Below, one piece after another: positions 1 to 5,986 of a DNA stretch of 7,144 nt. The DNA comes from Schlegelella_A sp038234975. GTDB taxonomy: Bacteria > Pseudomonadota > Gammaproteobacteria > Burkholderiales > Burkholderiaceae_C. Where the stretch lies: NCBI GenBank assembly GCA_038234975.1, contig JBBSUK010000160.1, positions 1 through 7,144 of the forward strand, written 5' to 3'. Numbering within the stretch: position 1 is the stretch's first letter; each line of letters opens with the position of its first letter. Below the pieces are notes generated by a model. That model saw only the letters and a program-made list of their open reading frames with translations, made no database searches and was not told the DNA's origin. The translations under genes and the position numbers were made by a program.

Positions 1-295
1 CGGGAAGCGCCACGCTCGAGCCGGCCGCGACGAGACCGACCCAGACCTTGACGCTCGTCGTCGCGAACACCAGGCCGACGGCCATCACGCCGTGCACGAA
101 GAGCAACGCACGCAGCGTGACGCCGACGTGGCAGACGTCGAACGCAGACACCGGCCCGACGGGCCGCGGCGCCGCGGTGATGGCGTCGAACACCGTGGCG
201 CCGAATCCGGTCGATCCGCTCTCGCCGGATCCGGTGCGCGAGTCGACCGCGTCGTCGGCAACGGCGGCTGCGGCATCCCGCGCAAGTGCGCTCAT
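1..295 (-). CDS. Sensor histidine kinase, LytS/AlgZ type, N-terminal part (cut by left edge)
   Basis: Reading leftward from an ATG at 295-293, the frame stays open for 98 codons to the window edge. The first ~45 residues are Ala/Gly/Ser-rich and look disordered. They are followed by FDVCHVGVTLRALLFV (about 52-67), a hydrophobic segment at about 59-79 and the start of a second at about 83-98. From memory, this Cys-containing lead into tandem membrane helices is typical of betaproteobacterial kinases of the LytS/AlgZ (His_kinase) family, which signal to LytTR-type response regulators. The catalytic part lies outside the window, so the assignment rests on the N-terminus and on context: argH lies divergently next to fimS(algZ)-algR in Pseudomonas. 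No clear Shine-Dalgarno precedes the ATG. It could instead be another multi-pass membrane protein. The reading frame itself is fairly secure because the competing frames here give Arg-rich products without membrane segments. Confidence 0.7.
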   Translation of the reverse strand, partial: MSALARDAAAAVADDAVDSRTGSGESGSTGFGATVFDAITAAPRPVGPVSAFDVCHVGVTLRALLFVHGVMAVGLVFATTSVKVWVGLVAAGSSVALP

Positions 296-300
296 AGAAT
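295..300 (+). promoter_or_regulatory. argH: Candidate -10 element for argH in the divergent intergenic region
   Basis: TAGAAT matches the sigma-70 -10 consensus at five of six positions and overlaps the start codon of the divergent kinase gene. The hexamer 17 bases upstream (272-277, GGCATC) is a poor -35 match, so the call is weak. If used, transcription would begin near 307 and argH would have a leader of about 125 bases. The 137-base region 296-432 is the only sizeable non-coding stretch in the window and must hold the promoters of both divergent genes. I saw no good promoter for the kinase in it. Confidence 0.25.
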
Positions 301-432
301 GGCAGTCTGCGGGGCGAGCATGGGCGGAATTGTCGCCAAGCGCTGCGCTGGCGGGGGGCCGCATTCGGGCCGCCCGGCACCGTTGTGTGACCGTCTGCAC
401 GCGGCGCAGGCACCGAACCCCCCGGCGACACG

Positions 433-1836
433 ATGGCCACGAACCAGTTCGAGAACAAATCCCACGGCTGGTCGGCGCTGTTCTCCGAACCGACCAGCGA
501 ACTCGTGGCGCGCTACACGCAAAGCGTGTCGTTCGACCGGCGCCTCTGGCGCGCCGACATCGCCGGCAGCGTGGCGCATGCCGACATGCTGGCGGCGCAA
601 GGCGTGATACCCGAAGCCGACCGCGACGCCATCCGCCGCGGCCTGGTCACCGTCGCCGCCGAGATCGAGAGCGGCGCCTTCGAATGGAAGACCGCGCTCG
701 AGGACGTGCACCTCAACATCGAGGCGCGGCTGGTCGCGCTGGTCGGCGACGCCGGCAAGCGGCTGCACACCGGGCGCTCGCGCAACGACCAGGTCGCGAC
801 CGACGTGCGACTGTGGCTGCGCGACGAGATCGACGCCATCGCGGCGCTGCTCGTGGAGCTGCAGCGCGCGTTCGTCACCCTTGCCGAGCCGCACACCGAG
901 ACGGTGTTGCCGGGTTACACGCACTTGCAGGTCGCACAGCCCGTGTCGTTCGCGCACCACCTGCTCGCCTACGTCGAGATGTTCTCGCGCGACGCGGAGC
1001 GGATGGCCGAGGTCCGCGCCCGCACCAACCGGCTGCCGCTCGGCGCCGCCGCCCTCGCCGGAACGAGCTACCCGCTCGATCGCGACGCGGTGGCCACGGC
1101 GCTCGGCATGGACGGCGTCTGCCGGAACAGCATCGACGCGGTGAGCGACCGCGACTTCGCGATCGAGTTCTGCGCCGCCGCGAGCCTTTGCATGGTGCAC
1201 GTGTCGCGCTTCTCGGAAGAGCTCGTGCTGTGGGCCAGCCAGGCGTTCGGCTTCGTCGCCCTGCCCGATCGCTTCTCGACCGGCTCGTCGATCATGCCGC
1301 AGAAGAAGAACCCCGACGTTCCCGAGCTCGCACGCGGCAAGACCGGCCGCGTCGTCGGCCACCTGATGGGGCTGCTGATGCTGATGAAGGGCCAGCCACT
1401 CGCCTACAACAAGGACAACCAGGAAGACAAGGAGCCCCTGTTCGACACCGTCGACACGTTGCGCGACACGCTGCGCGTGTTCTGCGAGATGGTGCCGGGC
1501 ATCGTCGTCCACGCCGACGCGATGGAGTGCGCTGCGGCCAAGGGTTACGCCACTGCGACCGACCTCGCCGACTTCCTGGTGAAGACGGGCGTGCCGTTTC
1601 GTGACGCGCACGAGGCGGTGGCGCATGCGGTGAGGCACGCCAGCGCCGCGGGCGTCGGCCTGGGCGACCTTCCGCTCGAGGTGCTGCGCGGCTTCCACCC
1701 GGCGATCGACTCCGGCGCCCACGCCGTGCTCACGCTGCGCGGCTCGCTCGCCGCGCGCACCGTCGTCGGCGGCACCGCGCCCGACGCGGTGCGGGCCCAA
1801 CTGGCCAGGCAGCGCGCGAGGCTCGTCGCGTCTTGA
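433..1836 (+). CDS. argH: Argininosuccinate lyase
   Basis: Cytoplasmic enzyme of the fumarase/aspartase superfamily; it splits argininosuccinate into arginine and fumarate, the final step of arginine synthesis. The 467 residues match the usual family length of about 460. Visible motifs in order are HTGRSRNDQVATD (112-124), the substrate-binding loop; GYTHLQVAQP (161-170), with the catalytic-region His164; and the superfamily signature GSSIMPQKKNPDVPE (284-298), with the catalytic serine loop at Ser285/Ser286 and Lys291. The C-terminal domain is complete and ends at TGA 1834-1836. The ATG at 433 is chosen because the protein then begins with an N-terminus typical of the family (GWSALFSEP at 12-20); no convincing Shine-Dalgarno is visible before it. 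The gene diverges from a LytS-type kinase gene and overlaps the start of the following lipoprotein esterase gene by 4 bases. I see no missing residues or frame damage. Confidence 0.98.
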   Translation: MATNQFENKSHGWSALFSEPTSELVARYTQSVSFDRRLWRADIAGSVAHADMLAAQGVIPEADRDAIRRGLVTVAAEIESGAFEWKTALEDVHLNIEARLVALVGDAGKRLHTGRSRNDQVATDVRLWLRDEIDAIAALLVELQRAFVTLAEPHTETVLPGYTHLQVAQPVSFAHHLLAYVEMFSRDAERMAEVRARTNRLPLGAAALAGTSYPLDRDAVATALGMDGVCRNSIDAVSDRDFAIEFCAAASLCMVHVSRFSEELVLWASQAFGFVALPDRFSTGSSIMPQKKNPDVPELARGKTGRVVGHLMGLLMLMKGQPLAYNKDNQEDKEPLFDTVDTLRDTLRVFCEMVPGIVVHADAMECAAAKGYATATDLADFLVKTGVPFRDAHEAVAHAVRHASAAGVGLGDLPLEVLRGFHPAIDSGAHAVLTLRGSLAARTVVGGTAPDAVRAQLARQRARLVAS

Positions 1837-2732
1837 GCCTGCGCTGGCTCGCGGTGGTCGGCTGCGCCGTCGCGGCAGCGGCGCTGCTGGTCGCGTGCTC
1901 GCCGATCGGCGCGCTCAACGCGCTGGTACGCAGCGGCACGTATCGGCTGCAGGACGGCATCGCCTACGGCGCGCTGCAACGGCAGCAACTCGACGTCTAC
2001 ACGCCCGTCACCGCCACGCCTGCAGCCGGCTGGCCGGTGGTCGTGTTCTTCTACGGCGGCTTCTGGACCAGCGGAGAGCGTGGCGGGTACAAGTTCATGG
2101 GCGAGGCGCTGGCGTCGCACGGCGTGCTCACGATCGTCGCCGACTACCGCCTCTATCCCGAGACGACCTACCCCGGCTTCCTCGAGGACTCGGCGAAGGC
2201 CTTGGCCTGGGGCCTCGAGAACGCGAACCGCCTCGGCGGCGACCCGGCACGCGTGTTCGTCATGGGGCACAGCGCCGGCGGCTACAACGCGGCGATGCTG
2301 GCGCTCGACCCGGCGTGGCTCGAGGCCACCGGCCATGCGCCGGCCGAGCTCGCCGGCTGGATCGGCCTGGCCGGTCCTTACGATTTCTTTCCACTGGAAG
2401 CAGGATCACCGGCGCGGCCGGTGTTCCACCATCCCGACTACCCGGCGCACGCGCAGCCGGTCGAGTTCGATCTTCATGGCGCGCCGCGCACCTTCCTCGG
2501 CGCGCCGGCGAACGACAAGGTCGTCAGCCCGCAGCGATCGACGCTCGCGCTGGCGGGCAAGCTGCGCGCTGCGGGCGTGCCGCTCGAGCTGAAGATGTAC
2601 GACGGCGTCTCGCATCAGCTGCTGGCCGGCGCCTTCGGCCGGCCGCTGCGCGGGCTGGCGCCGGTGCTCGACGACGTCGTCGCGTGGATCGCCGCGACGC
2701 CGCCGCGGCCGGCGGCCTTGCGACGGCCCTGA
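1833..2732 (+). CDS. Lipoprotein alpha/beta hydrolase (carboxylesterase-like)
   Basis: A 299-residue esterase/lipase-like enzyme predicted to be anchored to a membrane by lipid. The N-terminus has Arg4, a hydrophobic stretch (5-20) and a lipobox LVAC ending at Cys22. The hydrolase core shows an oxyanion-hole motif FFYGGFW (72-78), where Tyr74 replaces the usual His of HGG-type esterases; the DYRLYP segment (104-109); the nucleophile elbow GHSAGG with Ser147; Asp228 in NDKVV; and His261 in GVSHQ. The triad therefore looks complete. It resembles the BD-FAE/Abhydrolase_3 group; the substrate cannot be told from sequence. The start is TTG at 1833, overlapping the argH stop (TTGA), with a weak GAGG 11 bases upstream. 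It is chosen because it supplies the whole lipoprotein signal, and no other start lies nearby. Translation is probably coupled to argH. A tie to arginine metabolism is not implied. Confidence 0.9.
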   Translation: MSLRWLAVVGCAVAAAALLVACSPIGALNALVRSGTYRLQDGIAYGALQRQQLDVYTPVTATPAAGWPVVVFFYGGFWTSGERGGYKFMGEALASHGVLTIVADYRLYPETTYPGFLEDSAKALAWGLENANRLGGDPARVFVMGHSAGGYNAAMLALDPAWLEATGHAPAELAGWIGLAGPYDFFPLEAGSPARPVFHHPDYPAHAQPVEFDLHGAPRTFLGAPANDKVVSPQRSTLALAGKLRAAGVPLELKMYDGVSHQLLAGAFGRPLRGLAPVLDDVVAWIAATPPRPAALRRP

Positions 2733-2766
2733 ATCCAGCCGCGCGGGTCTTGCGCGTCAAGGCCGC
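2712..2766. terminator. Possible bidirectional terminator hairpin between convergent genes
   Basis: A perfect 9-base inverted repeat, GCGGCCTTG at 2712-2720 and CAAGGCCGC at 2758-2766, encloses an inner 5-bp stem (CGCGC at 2740-2744, GCGCG at 2752-2756, 7-base loop). The structure spans both stop codons of the convergent esterase gene and the leftward 125-residue gene. Neither side has a good U-tract (only TTT on the plus side), so it is not a textbook intrinsic terminator. Chance pairing in GC-rich DNA is possible. Confidence 0.35.
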
Positions 2767-3134
2767 TTTGCCCTGGCCTTGCACAGCCTGCATGTCGTGG
2801 TCGTTTCCCCCCGGCCGATGTTGCCGGCAACGGTTTTCGTCCCGTCGTTGATCGAACCCATCATGCCCGTCGTCAGCTGCGCGGCCGTTGCACGCTGGCT
2901 GACCGTCGACTGGAGCTCGACCATGTTCGCCTCCGCGCCCGACCGTGCCGTCGGCGCCGCCGGCGCCACTGCCGCCGCAGGGCGCGAAGCGAACGCAGAC
3001 GGTGGCCTGGCGCGCAGCGACGACGCAGCCGTTTGCGCCGAAGAAGCTGCGCCGACGGCCAGCAGCAACACCACACCGAGGTCGAGTGCCGTGCGGACGT
3101 GTCTCACCGCACTTCCTCGCGTGCCGGCGCTCAT
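2757..3134 (-). CDS. Small secreted protein of unknown function (125 aa)
   Basis: Not recognised. The ATG at 3134-3132 overlaps the stop of the upstream 287-residue gene as ATGA, which argues for this start and for translational coupling; no strong Shine-Dalgarno is seen. The N-terminus has Arg6, Arg11 and Arg14, a hydrophobic run (about 18-30) and a likely signal peptidase site after SSA (residue 33). The mature part begins with an Ala/Pro/Ser/Arg-rich linker (about 36-66), then a segment that looks helical (MVELQSTVSQRATAAQL, 71-87), then a basic tail with CRLC at 115-118. Codon use is less GC-biased than in its neighbours, with several AGG/AGA/AGT codons. A run of six G (plus-strand C at 2807-2812) lies just before the tail, and the tail could be the product of a frame error there. 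The opposite strand also has an open frame, but its product is Arg-rich without convincing signals, so the minus strand is preferred. Last gene of the leftward operon. Confidence 0.6.
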   Translation of the reverse strand: MSAGTRGSAVRHVRTALDLGVVLLLAVGAASSAQTAASSLRARPPSAFASRPAAAVAPAAPTARSGAEANMVELQSTVSQRATAAQLTTGMMGSINDGTKTVAGNIGRGETTTTCRLCKARAKRP

Positions 3135-3994
3135 CGCGAGCCCAGGGCCGAGGGTGCGGCCTTGCTCCAGTCGCGCACCGGCGCGCGCGTTCCGAAGGTT
3201 GCCGGCGCGGATGCGGGGGCCTGCGAGATCGCTGGCGCGCCCGAGGCGAGCGCGCTGGTGGGACCGGACCTCGTCGCCATCGGCTCCGTCGACACGCTGC
3301 GGGCCGAGAACGATCTGCCGGAACCAAGCACCGCCGCGGCGCGGCCGGTCGGCGCGGTCGCCGTCGTCGGGTGCGTGTCGAGGCGCTTGAGTGCCAGCGC
3401 CTGCTGCGAGATCAGGGCATCGCGCAGCGGTTCCTTCTCGGTGCTCGTGAACGGTCGCTTCATCTGGCGCAGGCTCTTCTCCACGCTGCCGAGGTTTCCC
3501 GTCGCGGTGACGGTGATGCCGGTGCAACTGGCGCGCGTCTCGAGCCACGGGTCGGTGGCGCAGACCATCTTCGAGATGAAGCGTCCGTAGGGCCGGTTGG
3601 CCGGCGCGAACTCGTTGACGTTGGGCGCCGGCAGGGTGATCGTCTCCGTGGTCACCTTGGTGGTGGCGTCGTAGCTGCCCTCGGCCGTCCAGCTTGCGCG
3701 CCAGACTTCACGCGACTGGTTGTACTGGTCGAACTCGCTCTGGCTGCTGCGGTGAGGCGCCCGGTCGGCCTGCTTGGCTTCGAGCTCGACGCAGCTGCCG
3801 CTCGCGGCATAGCTCTGGCTGGTGCGGTGGAACTCGCCCTTCAGAACGGGCAGGTCGCAGAAGACCTGGCGAGTGGTCGCGCCTTCGATGGTGAACGTCG
3901 TGGTGGCACGCGCCGGCGATGCGGCAAGGCAGATCGCGACGGCGATCAGCCCCGCGGCCGCATACAGATGATGGATGGGGCTTGGACGCTTCAT
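3131..3994 (-). CDS. Secreted protein of unknown function with four mature cysteines (287 aa)
   Basis: I do not recognise this family. The N-terminus is a clear Sec signal peptide: Lys2 and Arg3, a hydrophobic core at about 11-25, and ASPARA before a likely cut after Ala30. The mature N-terminal region (31 to about 175) is rich in Thr and aromatic residues, as in beta-structured domains. It holds Cys46, Cys68, Cys145 and Cys157, enough for two disulfides in the periplasm. A short charged, probably helical stretch follows (about 171-206). The last ~80 residues are Ala/Pro/Ser/Thr-rich and probably disordered. The start at 3994 is well supported: it completes the signal peptide, sits on an AAGGAGG, and overlaps the lnt stop as ATGA. 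Its own stop overlaps the next gene in the same way. Position directly after lnt suggests an envelope role, but no enzymatic motif is visible. Confidence 0.85.
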   Translation of the reverse strand: MKRPSPIHHLYAAAGLIAVAICLAASPARATTTFTIEGATTRQVFCDLPVLKGEFHRTSQSYAASGSCVELEAKQADRAPHRSSQSEFDQYNQSREVWRASWTAEGSYDATTKVTTETITLPAPNVNEFAPANRPYGRFISKMVCATDPWLETRASCTGITVTATGNLGSVEKSLRQMKRPFTSTEKEPLRDALISQQALALKRLDTHPTTATAPTGRAAAVLGSGRSFSARSVSTEPMATRSGPTSALASGAPAISQAPASAPATFGTRAPVRDWSKAAPSALGSR

Positions 3995-5562
3995 ATCGCC
4001 TCCTTGGCGAACGGGATGGGCAGGAAGAGGCGTGCCGGAGCACGCCGACGAATCGCTCGACCGAAGCCGACAACGGCCAGGGCGATGCATGCGAACGAGA
4101 AGGTGTCGCCGGTGCGCGTGAACCAGGTGCCGCCGGCAGCACCGATCGGCACCGCCGTGCTTGCAACTCCGGGTCGGCCATGGCCCTCGACGCGCGCCAC
4201 GACGCGGCCGTGCGCATCGATCACCTGCGAAGGTCCCGTGTTCGAGGCGAGCACCAGCGGCACGCGGTTCTCGACGGCGCGCATCACCGAGGCCAGGTTG
4301 TGCTGGGCGGCGGCGGCAGTGGCGCCGAACCAGGCGTCGTTGGTGAGCTGCACCATGAGGCGGGCGCCGCCGGCGACCGAGCGCCGCGTCAGCGCGGCGA
4401 ACTCGCTCTCCCAGCAGATCGTCGTCGCGATCCGGATCGGCTCGGCAGATGCGCGGGCGATCTCGAACGCGGCCTCTGCGTCGCCCGCCTGACCGTCGGC
4501 GACGTCGGGCACGCCGAGCCACGACCAGTCGAGCGTGCCGCGCAGCGGCAGGTACTCGCCGAACGGCATCAGAACGCGCTTGCGGTACGGCTCGCCGACG
4601 ATCGCACCCCCGGCGACGAGATAGGCCGAGTTCCAGGCGTCGCGCTCGACCGTGGACACACCGTTGCTCGCGGCCGCGGCGAACTTCTCGGTCTCGGCGG
4701 CGCCGACGACGATCGGCACGCCGACCGAGACGCTGAGCGCACCAAGACGACCCGCGAGCGCGGCGTCGTGACGCGGGTCGCCGACGGCGGTCTCTGGCCA
4801 GACGATCAGCGCCGGCGGCTCGGCCGCGACCGCCGCTTCGCGGGTCAGCGCTTCGAGCCGCTCCCAGACCGCCGCCCGCCCGGCCGCGCTGTCGCGTTCG
4901 GCGAGGACGATGGCGGGCTGCACCGCCGCCACCTTCAGCGTCGGCCCGACCTCGGGCAGCGCAAGCACGATCCAGCCGCCGACGTGTGCGGCGACGACCG
5001 CGGCCAGCGCTGGCCGTGCGCCGCGTGCCCGCCGATCGACGAGCAGCGACGCGATCGCCACGTTCGCCATGACGACGAGAAAGGTCACGGCGGCCTCGCC
5101 ACCGAGCGCCGCCACCTGCAGCACGGCCACGTCGGCGTGCTGGCTCTGGCCGAGCGTCGCCCAGGGCAGCGCCAGGAAGCCGGCGTGGCTGCGCAGCAGG
5201 TCGAGCGCGACCCAGAGCGCCGGCGCGACGAGGATCGTCGTGCCCGGCTCGCGGCGCGCCGACAGCAGTGCCACGCCGACGCACCAGCAGGCCGGGTACA
5301 GCGACGTGTACAGGGCGAGCACTGCGAAATGGAGCGTGCCGAAGTGCGGCAACGCGAACACCCAGCCGTAGATGCCGAAGCCGGAGACGACGCCGAAGAG
5401 CCCGCCCGCCACCAGCGCCAGGCCGGGCGACGCGCCGCGCAGTGCGAGCAGCAGCGGCACCAGTGCCACCCAGGCCAGCGGACCGAGGTCGGTCGAGGGA
5501 AACGAGAGGGCGACCGCGGCACCGCTCGAGATCGCGGCGAGGGCGACGACGGCGAGACGCAT
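3991..5562 (-). CDS. lnt: Apolipoprotein N-acyltransferase homologue
   Basis: An inner-membrane enzyme expected to move an acyl chain from phospholipid to the N-terminal Cys of apolipoproteins, the last step of lipoprotein maturation. The 523 residues are close to the ~510 of E. coli Lnt. Several membrane segments fill about 1-205, with family-like stretches such as LVAPALWVALDLLR (111-124) and PWATLG (133-138). A periplasmic nitrilase-fold domain follows (about 209-470) with an apparent Glu-Lys-Cys triad: Glu257 in VWPETAVGD, Lys328 in YRKRVLMPFGEYLP and Cys383 in TICWE. NDAWFG (408-413) and ASNTGPS (439-445) are also typical. A final hydrophobic segment lies at about 487-503. Two departures from E. 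coli Lnt are visible: Trp384 where Tyr follows the catalytic Cys, and no Trp after the QPAI segment (215-218). The start at 5562 has an AAGG 7 bases upstream; ATG 5568 is an alternative. It starts shortly after the stop of the lipoprotein gene and ends in ATGA with the next gene. Confidence 0.9.
   Translation of the reverse strand: MRLAVVALAAISSGAAVALSFPSTDLGPLAWVALVPLLLALRGASPGLALVAGGLFGVVSGFGIYGWVFALPHFGTLHFAVLALYTSLYPACWCVGVALLSARREPGTTILVAPALWVALDLLRSHAGFLALPWATLGQSQHADVAVLQVAALGGEAAVTFLVVMANVAIASLLVDRRARGARPALAAVVAAHVGGWIVLALPEVGPTLKVAAVQPAIVLAERDSAAGRAAVWERLEALTREAAVAAEPPALIVWPETAVGDPRHDAALAGRLGALSVSVGVPIVVGAAETEKFAAAASNGVSTVERDAWNSAYLVAGGAIVGEPYRKRVLMPFGEYLPLRGTLDWSWLGVPDVADGQAGDAEAAFEIARASAEPIRIATTICWESEFAALTRRSVAGGARLMVQLTNDAWFGATAAAAQHNLASVMRAVENRVPLVLASNTGPSQVIDAHGRVVARVEGHGRPGVASTAVPIGAAGGTWFTRTGDTFSFACIALAVVGFGRAIRRRAPARLFLPIPFAKEAI
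3999..4005 (-). promoter_or_regulatory. Strong ribosome binding site for the 287-residue secreted protein
   Basis: Plus-strand CCTCCTT reads AAGGAGG on the coding strand, a full 7-base match to the anti-Shine-Dalgarno, 4 bases before the ATG at 3994. It lies inside the last codons of lnt. It fixes the start choice and suggests this gene can also be initiated strongly on its own, not only by coupling to lnt. Confidence 0.75.
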
Positions 5563-5572
5563 CGGCATGCCT

Positions 5573-5944
5573 TCAGCGCACCGCTTCCTGCAGCGATTTC
5601 GCCCGCGTCGCCGCGAGCAGCGGCTCGCGCACCTCGGGGCAGCCGGCCGACGCGATGGCGTCGATGTCGGACGACACCGTTGCAAGCGACTTGGCATCGG
5701 AATCGAACGCACCGGCGATCGCCATGACGAGCTGCGCGCGCGCGCCGACGCCGGGCATTCCCTTGAGCTCGGGCGCCGTCTTGCGAAGCACGTCGCACAG
5801 CCGGGCCGGCACGCCGCCCGTCATCGCTGCCGCCACCGGCGGCGGGTCGGCCGGGATGGGGGCTGCGCTTGCCGGCGGCTCCGGCTTCGAGCAGGCGGCG
5901 ACGGTGCAGGCCGCGAGCAACAGTGCTGCAAGGGGGTGATTCAT
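5573..5944 (-). CDS. Small lipoprotein of unknown function (123 aa)
   Basis: Not recognised beyond its export signal. The N-terminus is a short hydrophobic stretch with two candidate lipoboxes, LAAC ending at Cys13 and VAAC ending at Cys18. I favour Cys18 because it leaves a longer hydrophobic region, and a Ser follows it. The n-region lacks Lys or Arg, having only His3, which is unusual. After a Pro/Ala linker (about 20-45) comes a compact, probably helical domain (about 46-123) with two cysteines: Cys50 in ARLCDVL and one in the SAGCPEV segment near residue 100. These could form a disulfide. An AGGAG 10 bases before the ATG supports the start. It lies 42 bases after the large upstream gene and its stop is 10 bases before the preferred lnt start. 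It would itself be a substrate for lipoprotein maturation. Confidence 0.8.
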   Translation of the reverse strand: MNHPLAALLLAACTVAACSKPEPPASAAPIPADPPPVAAAMTGGVPARLCDVLRKTAPELKGMPGVGARAQLVMAIAGAFDSDAKSLATVSSDIDAIASAGCPEVREPLLAATRAKSLQEAVR

Positions 5945-5954
5945 GACGATCGAT

Positions 5955-5959
5955 CTCCT
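5955..5959 (-). promoter_or_regulatory. Ribosome binding site of the 123-residue lipoprotein gene
   Basis: Plus-strand CTCCT reads AGGAG on the coding strand, 10 bases before the ATG at 5944-5942. It lies in the 42-base gap after the upstream gene, in which I see no terminator-like hairpin, so read-through from the upstream gene is likely. Confidence 0.6.
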
Positions 5960-5986
5960 ATCGGGTGGTCAGGCGCTGCTCGCCGA

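Noticed and set aside
164..177. 14-base perfect palindrome CCGCGGCGCCGCGG
   Set aside because: It lies inside the kinase coding sequence in Ala/Pro/Arg codons; such GC palindromes arise easily by chance at this base composition.
331..430. Inverted pair TGTCGCC (331-337) and GGCGACA (424-430) flanking the argH leader
   Set aside because: Pairing could hide the argH start region, but 7 bases over a 100-base span in GC-rich DNA is expected by chance and no further structure supports it.
292..1800. Long minus-strand open frame opposite argH (502 codons)
   Set aside because: It is antisense to the unmistakable ArgH coding sequence; its His/Arg-rich translation has no domain signal. High GC makes stops rare in this frame.
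2945..4492. Plus-strand open frame of 515 codons across the secreted-protein genes
   Set aside because: Arg-rich translation with no signals; the minus strand here encodes proteins with signal peptides, Shine-Dalgarno sites and exact overlaps.
3995..5284. Upstream extension of the frame encoding the 287-residue protein
   Set aside because: The frame stays open back through lnt to 5284, but that part is Arg-rich and out of frame with Lnt. The signal peptide and AAGGAGG fix the start at 3994.
3919..5727. Plus-strand open frame of 602 codons opposite lnt
   Set aside because: It mirrors the Lnt gene; the Arg/Gln/Asp-rich translation is a GC-rich shadow.
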